Assembly (NCBI GenBank): GCA_025354965.1
Contig: JANXLW010000148.1
Span: forward strand, 1-16,267
From: Betaproteobacteria bacterium
GTDB lineage: Bacteria > Pseudomonadota > Gammaproteobacteria > Burkholderiales > Burkholderiaceae_C
DNA length: 16,267 nucleotides
Direction of reading: 5' to 3'
Part shown: positions 7,559-14,622 of the stretch, one piece after another
Position numbering within the stretch: position 1 is the stretch's first letter
How the letters are laid out: each line of letters begins with the position of its first letter
Notes under the pieces: model-generated
Seen by the model: only the letters and a program-made list of their open reading frames with translations
Told to the model about the DNA's origin: nothing
Databases searched by the model: none
Translations under genes and position numbers: made by a program

Positions 7559-8140
7559 ATGGAACACACACTGCCCGCACTGCCATTCGCAATCGACGCC
7601 CTGGCACCAAATTATTCCCGGGAAACCTTGGAATATCACCACGGCAAGCACCATAACGCGTATGTAGTGAACCTCAACAATCTTCAAAAAGGAACCGATT
7701 TTGAGAACATGACGCTGGAAGACATCATCAAGAAATCCAGTGGCGGCATATATAACAACTCAGCGCAAATCTGGAATCACACTTTTTTCTGGAATTGCAT
7801 GAAACCCAATGGCGGTGGCGAACCCACCGGGGCGCTGGCTACAGCCATCAAAGCCAAGTGGGGTAGCTACGCCGCGTTCAAAGAGGCTTTCGTCAAGTCC
7901 GCTGTTGGCAACTTTGGTTCCGGCTGGACTTGGTTAGTGAAGAAGGCCGATGGCTCGGTCGACATCGTCAACATGGGTGCCGCCGGCACCCCATTTACGA
8001 CCGCTGACAAGGCCTTGCTGACGGTTGATGTGTGGGAGCACGCCTACTACATCGACTACCGCAATATGCGCCCCAAGTTTGTAGAAACTTTTCTCGACAA
8101 ACTGGTAAATTGGAGCTTTGCTGAGGTTAACTTCGCCTGA
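7559..8140 (+). CDS. sodB: Superoxide dismutase, iron type
   Basis: Cytoplasmic enzyme converting superoxide to oxygen and hydrogen peroxide. The protein has 193 residues, the usual length of bacterial FeSOD. Metal ligands are at E. coli positions: His27 (in LEYHHGKHHNAY), His74 (in AQIWNHTFFWNC), Asp157 and His161 (in DVWEHAYYIDYRN). Gln70 in NSAQIW, just before the WNHTFFW motif, and the absence of the Mn-type GG-Q arrangement favour iron. The start ATG has GAGGA six bases upstream. A -10-like TACAAT lies at 7519-7524, but no good -35 was found. There is no signal peptide. It ends nine bases before the convergent DUF192 gene, with no terminator between them. Confidence 0.97.
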   Translation: MEHTLPALPFAIDALAPNYSRETLEYHHGKHHNAYVVNLNNLQKGTDFENMTLEDIIKKSSGGIYNNSAQIWNHTFFWNCMKPNGGGEPTGALATAIKAKWGSYAAFKEAFVKSAVGNFGSGWTWLVKKADGSVDIVNMGAAGTPFTTADKALLTVDVWEHAYYIDYRNMRPKFVETFLDKLVNWSFAEVNFA

Positions 8141-8148
8141 AGTTCAGC

Positions 8149-8610
8149 TCAATTACCAGGCTTGGTTTCAAACGGCTTGCCGCCAAGTTTGAAGCCGGCC
8201 CGGATTCTTTTTTTGCCAAACCAGCCCTGATTCATTTCAAGTACGTAACGTACTGGCTGCGTTGAGCAGTGTTCATTAGTGGTTTGCGGTTGCATGTCCG
8301 CCATGTTGACGATGGTCCCGTCATCCGCCACAAAAGCAGCGGTCAAGGGCAACAAGGTGTTTTTCATCCAGAAACATTGCTCAGCTGCCCGTTCAAATAC
8401 AAATAGCATGCCTTCTGATTGCGGCATGTCTTTACGAAACATCAGTCCAATTGATCGTTGTTCAGGGGTAATTGCCAACTGGGTGTCGATCAAGTGCATA
8501 GCAGCGGTGAGCTTGATTCGTGGCAGATCCATCTGCGGCGCACTTTGCGCATGGCTGAGGTTGCCAAATGCGACTGCCAACCCGAGAATTCCTATTGCAA
8601 TGTGTTTCAT
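8149..8610 (-). CDS. Exported DUF192-family protein
   Basis: A 153-residue protein with an N-terminal signal peptide (MKHIAIGILGLAVAFGNLSH, cleavage likely after HA at about 21). It then has a complete DUF192 domain (about 35-148): LAITPEQRSIGLMFRKDMPQ, GMLFVFERAAEQCFWMKNTL and VRYVLEMNQGWF. The FWMKNTL motif is the family signature. The biochemical role of DUF192 is not established, and I assign none. It should be periplasmic. The ribosome site before the ATG is weak. It is convergent with sodB, and the Ala/Lys-rich gene lies upstream on the same strand, separated from it by a terminator. Confidence 0.9.
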   Translation of the reverse strand: MKHIAIGILGLAVAFGNLSHAQSAPQMDLPRIKLTAAMHLIDTQLAITPEQRSIGLMFRKDMPQSEGMLFVFERAAEQCFWMKNTLLPLTAAFVADDGTIVNMADMQPQTTNEHCSTQPVRYVLEMNQGWFGKKRIRAGFKLGGKPFETKPGN

Positions 8611-8656
8611 GGCGCGATCTTGTTGTAAGTCCTCAAGCTGTCAAACCGATTCAGGC

Positions 8657-8682
8657 GAAAAAATGCCCGCCAAGGCGGGCAC
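8657..8682 (-). terminator. Intrinsic terminator of the Ala/Lys-rich gene
   Basis: On the minus strand an 8-base stem (TGCCCGCC / GGCGGGCA, 8664-8671 and 8674-8681) is followed by a run of six T (8658-8663 complement). It lies about 40 bases after the Ala/Lys-rich stop and before the DUF192 gene, so it should end that transcript. Confidence 0.85.
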
Positions 8683-8692
8683 TTCGATCAAA

Positions 8693-8713
8693 CCAGGAAG
8701 TATTGCTTCCTGG
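8693..8713 (-). terminator. Second hairpin directly after the Ala/Lys-rich stop
   Basis: A perfect 8-base inverted repeat (CCAGGAAG / CTTCCTGG, 5-base loop) lies between the stop codon and the intrinsic terminator. It has no T-run of its own. A tandem hairpin could protect the 3' end of the mRNA, which is inference. Confidence 0.45.
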
Positions 8714-8720
8714 GTCGGTC

Positions 8721-9053
8721 TTACTTGGCGGCAGAAGCGGCGGCTTTCTTGGCGGGAGCCTTTTCAGCAGCAGCGGCCTTCTTGGCAGCGGCCTTTTCAG
8801 CAGCGGCAGCCTTCTTGGCAGCGGCCTTTTCAGCGGCAGCAGCCTTCTTGGCGGCCTTGGCTTCAGCTTTCGCGTCTGTCTTGGCAGCGGGTGCAGCTTC
8901 CTTGGCGGCGGGTGCAGCAGCTTTGGCAGGTGCAGCAGCCGGAGCAGCAGCAGGAGCCGGAGCAGCAGCTTTAGCGGGTGCGGCAGCAGGAGTTTGAGCA
9001 AATGCGCCAGCAGCGAAAAGACCAGCAACCAAAACGGCGAGAAGTTTGTTCAT
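8721..9053 (-). CDS. Exported alanine/lysine-rich low-complexity protein
   Basis: 110 residues from the ATG at 9051-9053 (complement), with AAGGA eight bases upstream. A clear signal peptide (MNKLLAVLVAGLFAAGAFA, cleavage before QTP) is followed by an Ala/Pro-rich part (about 20-58). A Lys/Ala/Glu part follows, with three 11-residue repeats of the type KKAAAAEKAAA and a final KKAAASAAK. The mature part is almost entirely A, K, P and E, strongly basic and likely helical, with a histone-H1-like tail composition. I do not recognise a defined family. Such low-complexity exported proteins occur in Comamonadaceae and are usually hypothetical. A frame extension to 9284 exists but lacks signal or family features. 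It is divergent from icd and has its own terminator. It could bind nucleic acid or acidic polymer in the periplasm, but that is speculation. Confidence 0.8.
   Translation of the reverse strand: MNKLLAVLVAGLFAAGAFAQTPAAAPAKAAAPAPAAAPAAAPAKAAAPAAKEAAPAAKTDAKAEAKAAKKAAAAEKAAAKKAAAAEKAAAKKAAAAEKAPAKKAAASAAK
8746..8856 (-). repeat. 33-base tandem repeat inside the Ala/Lys-rich gene
   Basis: The string TTCTTGG recurs at 8746, 8779, 8812 and 8845, exactly 33 bases apart. This gives three full units and a partial fourth, each encoding one 11-residue repeat. The units are nearly identical in DNA, with silent GCA/GCG-type differences, so copy number may vary by slippage or unequal recombination. Confidence 0.9.
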
Positions 9054-9272
9054 ATTAAATTTCCTTGAGATAACGTTATTTTCAAAAATTTCCCTCCATG
9101 CGCAGGAAGGTCTGTCCGTAACGGGGCTGGTTTCCCCAAGGTTGACAGAAAACATGATTTTTTTTCGGACTAAAATGAAAAAGTGCCTTCGAACCAGCTT
9201 GAAACCAGATTTCCGAATGGTTCCCGCATTAAAAACCGCGCAAACTGAATCAATCAACGGAGAAAATGTTAC

Positions 9273-10526
9273 ATGTACCAGCACATCAAGGTGCCCTCAG
9301 CAGGCCAAAAAATTACCGTCAACGCCGATATGTCGCTGAATGTCCCGGATCAGGCGATCATTCCATTCATTGAAGGTGATGGCACCGGTTTGGATATCAC
9401 ACCAGTGATGATCAAAGTGGTCGATGCGGCTGTCGCCAAAGCTTATGGTGGCAAGAAGAAAATTCATTGGATGGAAGTCTACGCCGGTGAAAAGTCAACC
9501 AAAGTTTATGGACCAGACGTATGGCTGCCAGAGGAGACTTTGCAAGCCCTTCGTGAATATGTGGTTTCCGTCAAAGGTCCACTGACGACGCCGGTGGGTG
9601 GTGGTATTCGTTCTTTGAACGTGGCCCTGCGCCAGGAGCTCGATTTGTATGTGTGTCTGCGCCCGATTCAGTACTTTGATGGTGTGCCAAGCCCGGTGAA
9701 AGAGCCCCAGAAGACCAATATGGTCATTTTCCGGGAAAACTCCGAAGATATTTATGCCGGCATTGAATTTGAGGCCGAGTCTGCGAAAGCCAAAAAGCTC
9801 ATCAAATTCCTGCAGGACGAAATGGGCGTAACCAAGATCCGGTTCCCGAATACGTCGGGCATTGGCATCAAACCGGTGTCACGCGAAGGTACCGAACGAC
9901 TGGTCCGCAAGGCGCTCCAGTACACCATTGACAACGACAAGCCGAGTCTGACCATAGTTCATAAAGGCAACATCATGAAGTACACGGAAGGTGGCTTCCG
10001 TGACTGGGCTTATGGCTTGGCGCAAAAAGAGTTTGGTGCCGAGTTGATTGACGGTGGACCCTGGTGCAAATTCAAAAACCCGAAAACCGGCAAGGACATC
10101 ATCGTCAAGGACAGTATTGCTGACGCTTTTCTACAGCAAATTCTGTTGCGTCCCGCTGAATACAGCGTGATAGCCACCCTGAACCTGAACGGCGACTATA
10201 TTTCCGATGCATTGGCAGCCCAGGTCGGCGGTATCGGTATTGCCCCAGGTGCCAATTTATCCGATTCGGTGGCCTGCTTTGAAGCGACACACGGCACCGC
10301 ACCCAAGTATGCGGGCAAAGACTATGTCAACCCGGGTTCCGAGAACCTGTCGGCCGAAATGATGCTGCGCCACATGGGTTGGACAGAGGCGGCTGACCTG
10401 ATCATCAGCTCGATGAAAAAGTCCATCAACAGCAAGAAAGTCACGTACGACTTTGCACGCTTGATGGAAGGTGCTACTCAGGTTAGCTGTTCGGGCTTCG
10501 GTCAAGTGATGATCGACCACATGTGA
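9273..10526 (+). CDS. icd: Isocitrate dehydrogenase, NADP-dependent
   Basis: TCA-cycle enzyme oxidising isocitrate to 2-oxoglutarate with CO2 release. The protein has 417 residues, close to the 416 of E. coli Icd. The substrate loop GGGIRSLNVALRQ has Ser114 at the site that is Ser113 in E. coli, where AceK phosphorylates it. Other landmarks are FRENSEDIYAGIEF, the metal/substrate region NLNGDYISDALAAQVGGIG, and HGTAPKYAGKD. Lys-Tyr in APKYAG and Tyr/Arg in VTYDFARLM match the residues that select NADP over NAD. ATG at 9273 has GGAG about ten bases upstream. A good terminator follows. No aceK is present in the window, so regulation by phosphorylation cannot be judged. Confidence 0.97.
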   Translation: MYQHIKVPSAGQKITVNADMSLNVPDQAIIPFIEGDGTGLDITPVMIKVVDAAVAKAYGGKKKIHWMEVYAGEKSTKVYGPDVWLPEETLQALREYVVSVKGPLTTPVGGGIRSLNVALRQELDLYVCLRPIQYFDGVPSPVKEPQKTNMVIFRENSEDIYAGIEFEAESAKAKKLIKFLQDEMGVTKIRFPNTSGIGIKPVSREGTERLVRKALQYTIDNDKPSLTIVHKGNIMKYTEGGFRDWAYGLAQKEFGAELIDGGPWCKFKNPKTGKDIIVKDSIADAFLQQILLRPAEYSVIATLNLNGDYISDALAAQVGGIGIAPGANLSDSVACFEATHGTAPKYAGKDYVNPGSENLSAEMMLRHMGWTEAADLIISSMKKSINSKKVTYDFARLMEGATQVSCSGFGQVMIDHM

Positions 10527-10574
10527 CGGCAAGCTGATTGCAGTTGGCAAGGTACTGCTGAGCCATCCCCAAGA

Positions 10575-10608
10575 CCGCTGAGAGCCTGCTGGCTTTGAGC
10601 GGTTTTTT
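10575..10608 (+). terminator. Intrinsic terminator of icd
   Basis: The stem CCGCT...AGCGG is extended by a GAGCC/GGCTT inner stem around a short loop, and is followed by six T (10603-10608). It lies about 50 bases after the icd stop. Confidence 0.85.
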
Positions 10609-10680
10609 CATTGGAGTCGCTTGAATGTAGGAATATTGTCACCAATTCCAATGGGTGCTGAATGGCTTCAGTGTGCTCGG

Positions 10681-10686
10681 TAGAAT
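10681..10686 (+). promoter_or_regulatory. Candidate -10 element for clpS, six bases before the ATG
   Basis: TAGAAT sits only six bases upstream of the clpS ATG (10693), and no ribosome binding site is visible before that ATG. If it is the real -10, the mRNA would begin at or next to the start codon. No convincing -35 was found, so this rests on the -10 and on the lack of a ribosome site. Confidence 0.3.
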
Positions 10687-10692
10687 CAAAGC

Positions 10693-11055
10693 ATGGCAAC
10701 CAAAACTCCGGTAATTCCTCCAGTTCCGCCGACCCATCAACCGGATCGGGATGATGGTGGCTCGGTTGTGCTGGAGCGCCGAACGCAGAAGGTAAAGCCG
10801 CCGCAGATGTACCAGGTCGTCATGCTCAATGACGACTACACGCCGATGGAGTTTGTGGTGGTGGTGATCCAGGAGTTTTTTGGCAAGGATCTGGAGGCGG
10901 CGACGCAAATCATGCTCAAAATCCATCTCGATGGCAAAGGTGTTTGCGGTGTCTATTCCAAAGATGTGGCGGCGACCAAAGTGGATCAGGTTCTGGATGC
11001 GGCGGCAAAGGCCGGGCATCCACTGAAATGTGTCAGCGAGCCAGTTGAACTCTAG
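10693..11055 (+). CDS. clpS: ATP-dependent Clp protease adaptor ClpS
   Basis: Cytoplasmic adaptor that binds N-terminal degron residues and delivers those proteins to ClpA-ClpP. The protein has 120 residues. A proline-rich disordered N-terminus (about 1-35) leads to the ClpS core. The core contains YQVVMLNDDYTPMEFV (about 40-55) with the N-degron pocket Asn46, Asp47, Asp48 and Met52. KIHLDGKGVCGVY supplies the conserved pocket His. It is directly upstream of clpA on the same strand with 81 bases between, the usual adaptor/unfoldase pairing. The first ATG is used; no ribosome site is evident. Confidence 0.96.
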   Translation: MATKTPVIPPVPPTHQPDRDDGGSVVLERRTQKVKPPQMYQVVMLNDDYTPMEFVVVVIQEFFGKDLEAATQIMLKIHLDGKGVCGVYSKDVAATKVDQVLDAAAKAGHPLKCVSEPVEL

Positions 11056-11136
11056 GCTGAGGATAGCCTCACACGGGAACCAATTTGGAAATCGGATTAC
11101 AGTTAAACATCAACGAAACGCTAAAAAGGAATTCAC

Positions 11137-13464
11137 ATGATTGCCCAAGAACTGGAAGTCAGCCTTCATATGGCGTTTGTCGAGGCGCGTCAGCAGCGTC
11201 ATGAGTTCATCACCGTAGAGCATTTGCTGCTCGCGCTGCTTGATAACCCGAGTGCGGCGGAAGTGTTGCGGGCCTGTTCCGCCAACATTGACGATTTGCG
11301 CAAGTCGCTGGCGAATTTCATCAAGGACAACACGCCCCAGGTTGCCGGTTCAGACGACGTGGACACCCAACCCACATTAGGATTTCAGCGTGTGATCCAG
11401 CGTGCCATCATGCATGTTCAGTCGACCGGCAGCGGCAAGAAGGAAGTCACCGGCGCCAATGTGCTGGTGGCGATATTTGGCGAGAAAGATTCGCACGCCG
11501 TCTATTACCTGCATCAGCAAGGCGTGACCCGGCTCGATGTTGTGAACTTCATCGCCCACGGCAACAAGAAAAACGACCCGCCGGAAACCAACAAGTCGAT
11601 CGAAAACCAGCCTGAAAGCGAAGAGTCGGCGGCTGAAAAGAACGAGAAACAGTCTCCGTTGGAGCAGTACACGCAGAATTTGAATCAGCTCGCCAAGGAC
11701 GGCAAGATCGACCCCCTGATCGGGCGAGACTACGAGGTAGAGCGCGTCATCCAGATTTTGTGTCGGCGGCGCAAAAATAATCCGCTACTGGTTGGCGAGG
11801 CCGGTGTCGGTAAGACGGCTATTGCGGAGGGCTTGGCCTGGCGTATCACACAGAAAGAGGTGCCCGAAATTCTGGCTGAATCTGTGGTCTATTCGCTCGA
11901 TATGGGGGCCTTGTTGGCGGGCACCAAATACCGGGGTGATTTTGAACAGCGACTCAAAGGTGTGTTGAAGTCCCTCAAGGACAAGCCGAATGCGGTTTTG
12001 TTCATCGACGAAATTCACACGCTGATTGGTGCCGGTGCGGCGTCGGGCGGCACCTTGGACGCGTCCAATCTGCTCAAGCCAGGCCTCAGTTCGGGTGCGC
12101 TCAAATGTATTGGCGCCACGACGTTTACCGAGTACCGTGGCATCTTCGAGAAAGACGCCGCGCTGTCGCGTCGTTTTCAGAAAATTGATGTGATCGAGCC
12201 GACCGTTGAGCAAACAGTCGAAATTCTCAAAGGACTCAAATCCCGTTTTGAAGAGCATCACAACGTCAAATACGCGGTGGCTGCGTTGCAGGCTGCAGCG
12301 GAGTTGAGTGCCAAGTACATCAACGACCGCCATCTGCCGGACAAGGCGATTGACGTCATCGACGAGGCAGGTGCGGCGCAACGAATTCTGCCACCGTCCA
12401 AACGCAAGAAGATCATCAGCAAGAGCGAAGTTGAGGAAATTGTGGCGAAGATCGCCCGCATTCCTCCAGCCAACGTGTCTAATGACGATCGCGGCAAACT
12501 CAAGACGCTGGATCGGGACCTGAAGAACGTTGTCTTCGGGCAGGACAAAGCGATTGACATGCTTGCCGCGGCCGTCAAGATGGCTCGCTCAGGGCTGGGC
12601 AAGGGCGACAAGCCGATTGGCTCGTTCCTGTTCAGCGGTCCTACCGGCGTCGGCAAGACCGAGGCTGCCAAACAACTGGCCTATATCATGGGCATTGATC
12701 TCATGCGCTTTGATATGAGTGAGTACATGGAGCGACACGCTGTCAGTCGACTGATTGGTGCGCCACCCGGCTACGTCGGGTTTGACCAGGGGGGCTTGCT
12801 TACTGAGGCCGTCACCAAGAAGCCACACTGTGTGCTGTTGCTCGACGAAATCGAAAAGGCGCACCCGGACATCTTCAACGTGTTGTTGCAGGTCATGGAC
12901 CATGGCACGCTGACCGACAACAATGGCCGCAAAGCCGATTTCCGCAACGTCATCATCATCATGACAACCAACGCCGGCGCCGAGACCATGAACAAGGCGA
13001 TCATGGGGTTCACCAATGTGCGTGAAGCAGGCGACGAAATGGCAGATATCAAACGTCTGTTTACACCAGAATTCCGCAACCGCCTCGATGCGGTGGTCAG
13101 CTTCAAGGCGCTCGATGAGATCGTCATCATGCGTGTGGTTGACAAGTTTTTGTTGCAGTTGGAAGCCCAGTTGGCCGACAAGAAGGTGGATGTCACCTTC
13201 ACCGACAAATTGCGCAAACACCTGGCCAGGAAGGGTTTTGATCCACTGATGGGTGCGCGGCCCATGCAGCGCCTGATACAGGACACGATTCGCCGTGCGT
13301 TGGCCGATGAATTGCTCTTCGGCAGGCTCACCGACGGTGGACGACTTACCGTCGATGTGGATGATCAGGATGAAGGCAAGACGGAAATCTTGCTGGATAT
13401 TCAACCCTTGCCCAAGAAAGAGGGTAGGGCTAAACCAGAGGTGTCAGAGGCGACGGCAGGTTAG
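11137..13464 (+). CDS. clpA: ATP-dependent Clp protease ATP-binding subunit ClpA
   Basis: Hexameric AAA+ unfoldase that feeds substrates into ClpP. The protein has 775 residues, slightly longer than E. coli ClpA (758). An N-terminal double Clp_N domain (about 1-145) is followed by a charged linker (about 148-178). The first AAA+ domain has Walker A GEAGVGKT (220-227) and Walker B LFIDEIHTLIG. The second has Walker A GPTGVGKT (501-508) and LLLDEIEKAHPD. FTPEFRNRLDAVVSF precedes the C-terminal domain. There is no ClpB middle coiled-coil, which distinguishes it from ClpB. The ClpP-contact loop reads MGF (623-625) rather than the IGL of E. coli ClpA. AAGGA lies seven bases before ATG 11137. The stop overlaps the end of the DUF1499 remnant on the other strand. 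Confidence 0.97.
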   Translation: MIAQELEVSLHMAFVEARQQRHEFITVEHLLLALLDNPSAAEVLRACSANIDDLRKSLANFIKDNTPQVAGSDDVDTQPTLGFQRVIQRAIMHVQSTGSGKKEVTGANVLVAIFGEKDSHAVYYLHQQGVTRLDVVNFIAHGNKKNDPPETNKSIENQPESEESAAEKNEKQSPLEQYTQNLNQLAKDGKIDPLIGRDYEVERVIQILCRRRKNNPLLVGEAGVGKTAIAEGLAWRITQKEVPEILAESVVYSLDMGALLAGTKYRGDFEQRLKGVLKSLKDKPNAVLFIDEIHTLIGAGAASGGTLDASNLLKPGLSSGALKCIGATTFTEYRGIFEKDAALSRRFQKIDVIEPTVEQTVEILKGLKSRFEEHHNVKYAVAALQAAAELSAKYINDRHLPDKAIDVIDEAGAAQRILPPSKRKKIISKSEVEEIVAKIARIPPANVSNDDRGKLKTLDRDLKNVVFGQDKAIDMLAAAVKMARSGLGKGDKPIGSFLFSGPTGVGKTEAAKQLAYIMGIDLMRFDMSEYMERHAVSRLIGAPPGYVGFDQGGLLTEAVTKKPHCVLLLDEIEKAHPDIFNVLLQVMDHGTLTDNNGRKADFRNVIIIMTTNAGAETMNKAIMGFTNVREAGDEMADIKRLFTPEFRNRLDAVVSFKALDEIVIMRVVDKFLLQLEAQLADKKVDVTFTDKLRKHLARKGFDPLMGARPMQRLIQDTIRRALADELLFGRLTDGGRLTVDVDDQDEGKTEILLDIQPLPKKEGRAKPEVSEATAG

Positions 13465-13604
13465 CTTGAAAATTGGGCACGGATGTTTTCCACCCGTGCC
13501 CGGTTGACGCCAAAATCGCGTCGTCCCAAGCGGCTGGCAGAGCGCACCTGAATGAACTTGTGCTGCTTGTCAGAGCAGAACCCCATGTCATCCGTGAATA
13601 TTGA
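13461..13604 (-). pseudogene. Remnant of a DUF1499-like gene (C-terminal part)
   Basis: On the minus strand a frame ending in TAA at 13461-13463 reads IFTDDMGFCSD, then KFIQVRSASRLGRRDFGVN, then RARVENIRAQFSS. The VRSASRxGxxDxGVNxxR pattern is, as I recall it, the conserved C-terminal motif of DUF1499 proteins, and the preceding DD resembles the F-x-DD motif. Upstream the frame meets TGA at 13650-13652, and no N-terminal part of the family is seen. The only ATG (13584-13586) would give 41 residues. I read it as the 3' end of a degraded or truncated gene whose front was lost or replaced near the patatin gene. A free-standing small protein is possible but less likely. Confidence 0.6.
13475..13501. 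terminator. Strong hairpin just after clpA
   Basis: A perfect 8-base inverted repeat (GGGCACGG / CCGTGCCC) with an 11-base loop begins 11 bases after the clpA stop. On the plus strand no T-run follows. On the minus strand it is followed by AATTTT, so it is a better terminator for the DUF1499-like remnant. It may serve both directions weakly. Confidence 0.4.
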
Positions 13605-13695
13605 AGTTTTTCCGCGATAGCGATTGCGAGGAAGTCGTGATGTGTTGAGTCAAGCCGGTTTTAATCCTGAAGCAGATTTGGAGTTTGCGCTAGCC

Positions 13696-14622
13696 GTGTT
13701 GACGCCCAAAATTTGCTACAGGTATTTGCTTCTTCTGTTGGTGGTAATGCTCCTCGCCGGGTGTGCATTCAGACCGGTACCAGGTACCCTGCCAGACACC
13801 CCGCCGCTGGTTCAATCGATCCCCAAAAGACCCGTCAAAATCGGGTTGGTGCTGGGTGGCGGGGCGGCCCGTGGCTTTGCCCATATCGGAGTCATTCAGG
13901 TACTGGAAGAGGCGGGCATTCGTCCCAACCTGGTGGTGGGCACGTCGGCTGGTAGTGTTGTTGCTGCCTTTTATGCCAGCGGCAAGAACGGGGCCCAGTT
14001 GCAGCAGGTTGCCGAAAACATGGAAGAGGCTACTTTTACCGACTGGACGCTGCCTATTTTTAGTCGCGGCATGTTGCGTGGTGAGGCGCTGGCGCGCTAC
14101 GTGAGCGCACAGGTCAATGGTCGTCTGATTGAGAGCATGCCATTGCCGTTGGGAATTGTGGCGACCGATCTGAACAGCGGTCAGGGCGTGCTGTTTCAAC
14201 GCGGTGACACGGCTACCGCAGTACGTGCCTCAAGTGCAGTGCCGGCGTTGTTTCAGCCCGTCAAAATAGCCGGCCGTGAGTATGTCGATGGCGGCCTGGT
14301 ATCGCCCGTGCCGGTTCGATACGCACGCCAGATGGGGGCGGAACTGGTGATCGCTGTCGACATTTCCAGCGCGCCGGAGAGCAACCTGGCGAGCGATACG
14401 CTGCAAATTTTGCTGCAAACTTTTTCCATCATGGGCAAGAGCATCAATACTTTTGAGTTGCGCGATGCCGAGGTGGTAGTGCGTCCGTCGCTGACCGGAG
14501 TAGCCAGCTCGGATTTTGGGGCGCGGCGCCGCGCCATAGAAGCAGGTCGCATCGCCATGTTGGCCTTGTTGCCGCAGTTGCGTGCGGCGCTGCGTGCTCA
14601 AGAATATCTGGTGAAGCCCTGA
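13696..14622 (+). CDS. Patatin-like phospholipase, predicted lipoprotein (RssA-like)
   Basis: Predicted serine lipid acyl hydrolase of the patatin family. With GTG at 13696 the protein has 308 residues and begins with a short basic segment. A hydrophobic stretch and the lipobox LAGC follow, so Cys23 should be lipidated and the protein membrane-anchored. The patatin core has the oxyanion loop GGGAARGFAHIG (about 54-65), the nucleophile elbow GTSAGS with Ser84, and the catalytic Asp198 in VDGGLVSP. Both dyad residues are present. Start choice is uncertain: GTG 13642 has a better ribosome site (GAGGA nine bases away) but gives an unusually long, partly acidic signal region. GTG 13696 gives a textbook lipoprotein signal with GGAG twelve bases away. 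It overlaps the convergent acyltransferase by 25 bases. Confidence 0.88.
   Translation: MLTPKICYRYLLLLLVVMLLAGCAFRPVPGTLPDTPPLVQSIPKRPVKIGLVLGGGAARGFAHIGVIQVLEEAGIRPNLVVGTSAGSVVAAFYASGKNGAQLQQVAENMEEATFTDWTLPIFSRGMLRGEALARYVSAQVNGRLIESMPLPLGIVATDLNSGQGVLFQRGDTATAVRASSAVPALFQPVKIAGREYVDGGLVSPVPVRYARQMGAELVIAVDISSAPESNLASDTLQILLQTFSIMGKSINTFELRDAEVVVRPSLTGVASSDFGARRRAIEAGRIAMLALLPQLRAALRAQEYLVKP

Noticed and set aside
8746..8856. CRISPR-like regular repeats
   Set aside because: The 33-base units are contiguous without spacers and encode in-frame 11-residue protein repeats.
9054..9090. Possible TTG-initiated leader peptide (11 codons) overlapping the Ala/Lys-rich ATG, with GGAGGG upstream
   Set aside because: It is very short with no conserved control feature, and the main gene has its own good ribosome site. 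Chance is as likely.
9142..9176. TTGACA and TAAAAT upstream of icd as a promoter
   Set aside because: The spacer is 23 bases, too long for sigma70. A run of eight T lies inside it, so slippage could alter spacing, but nothing supports this.
12589..13404. Long open frame (271 codons) antisense to clpA, with another antisense frame at 12771-13331
   Set aside because: Both lie opposite highly conserved AAA+ coding sequence, show no family resemblance and have no ribosome site. They are shadows of clpA codon usage.
13503..13712. Near-repeat GTTGACGCC(C)AAAAT at 13503 and 13698, suggesting a duplicated DUF1499 tail
   Set aside because: Similarity is limited to about 14 bases and fades at once on both sides, so duplication cannot be claimed.
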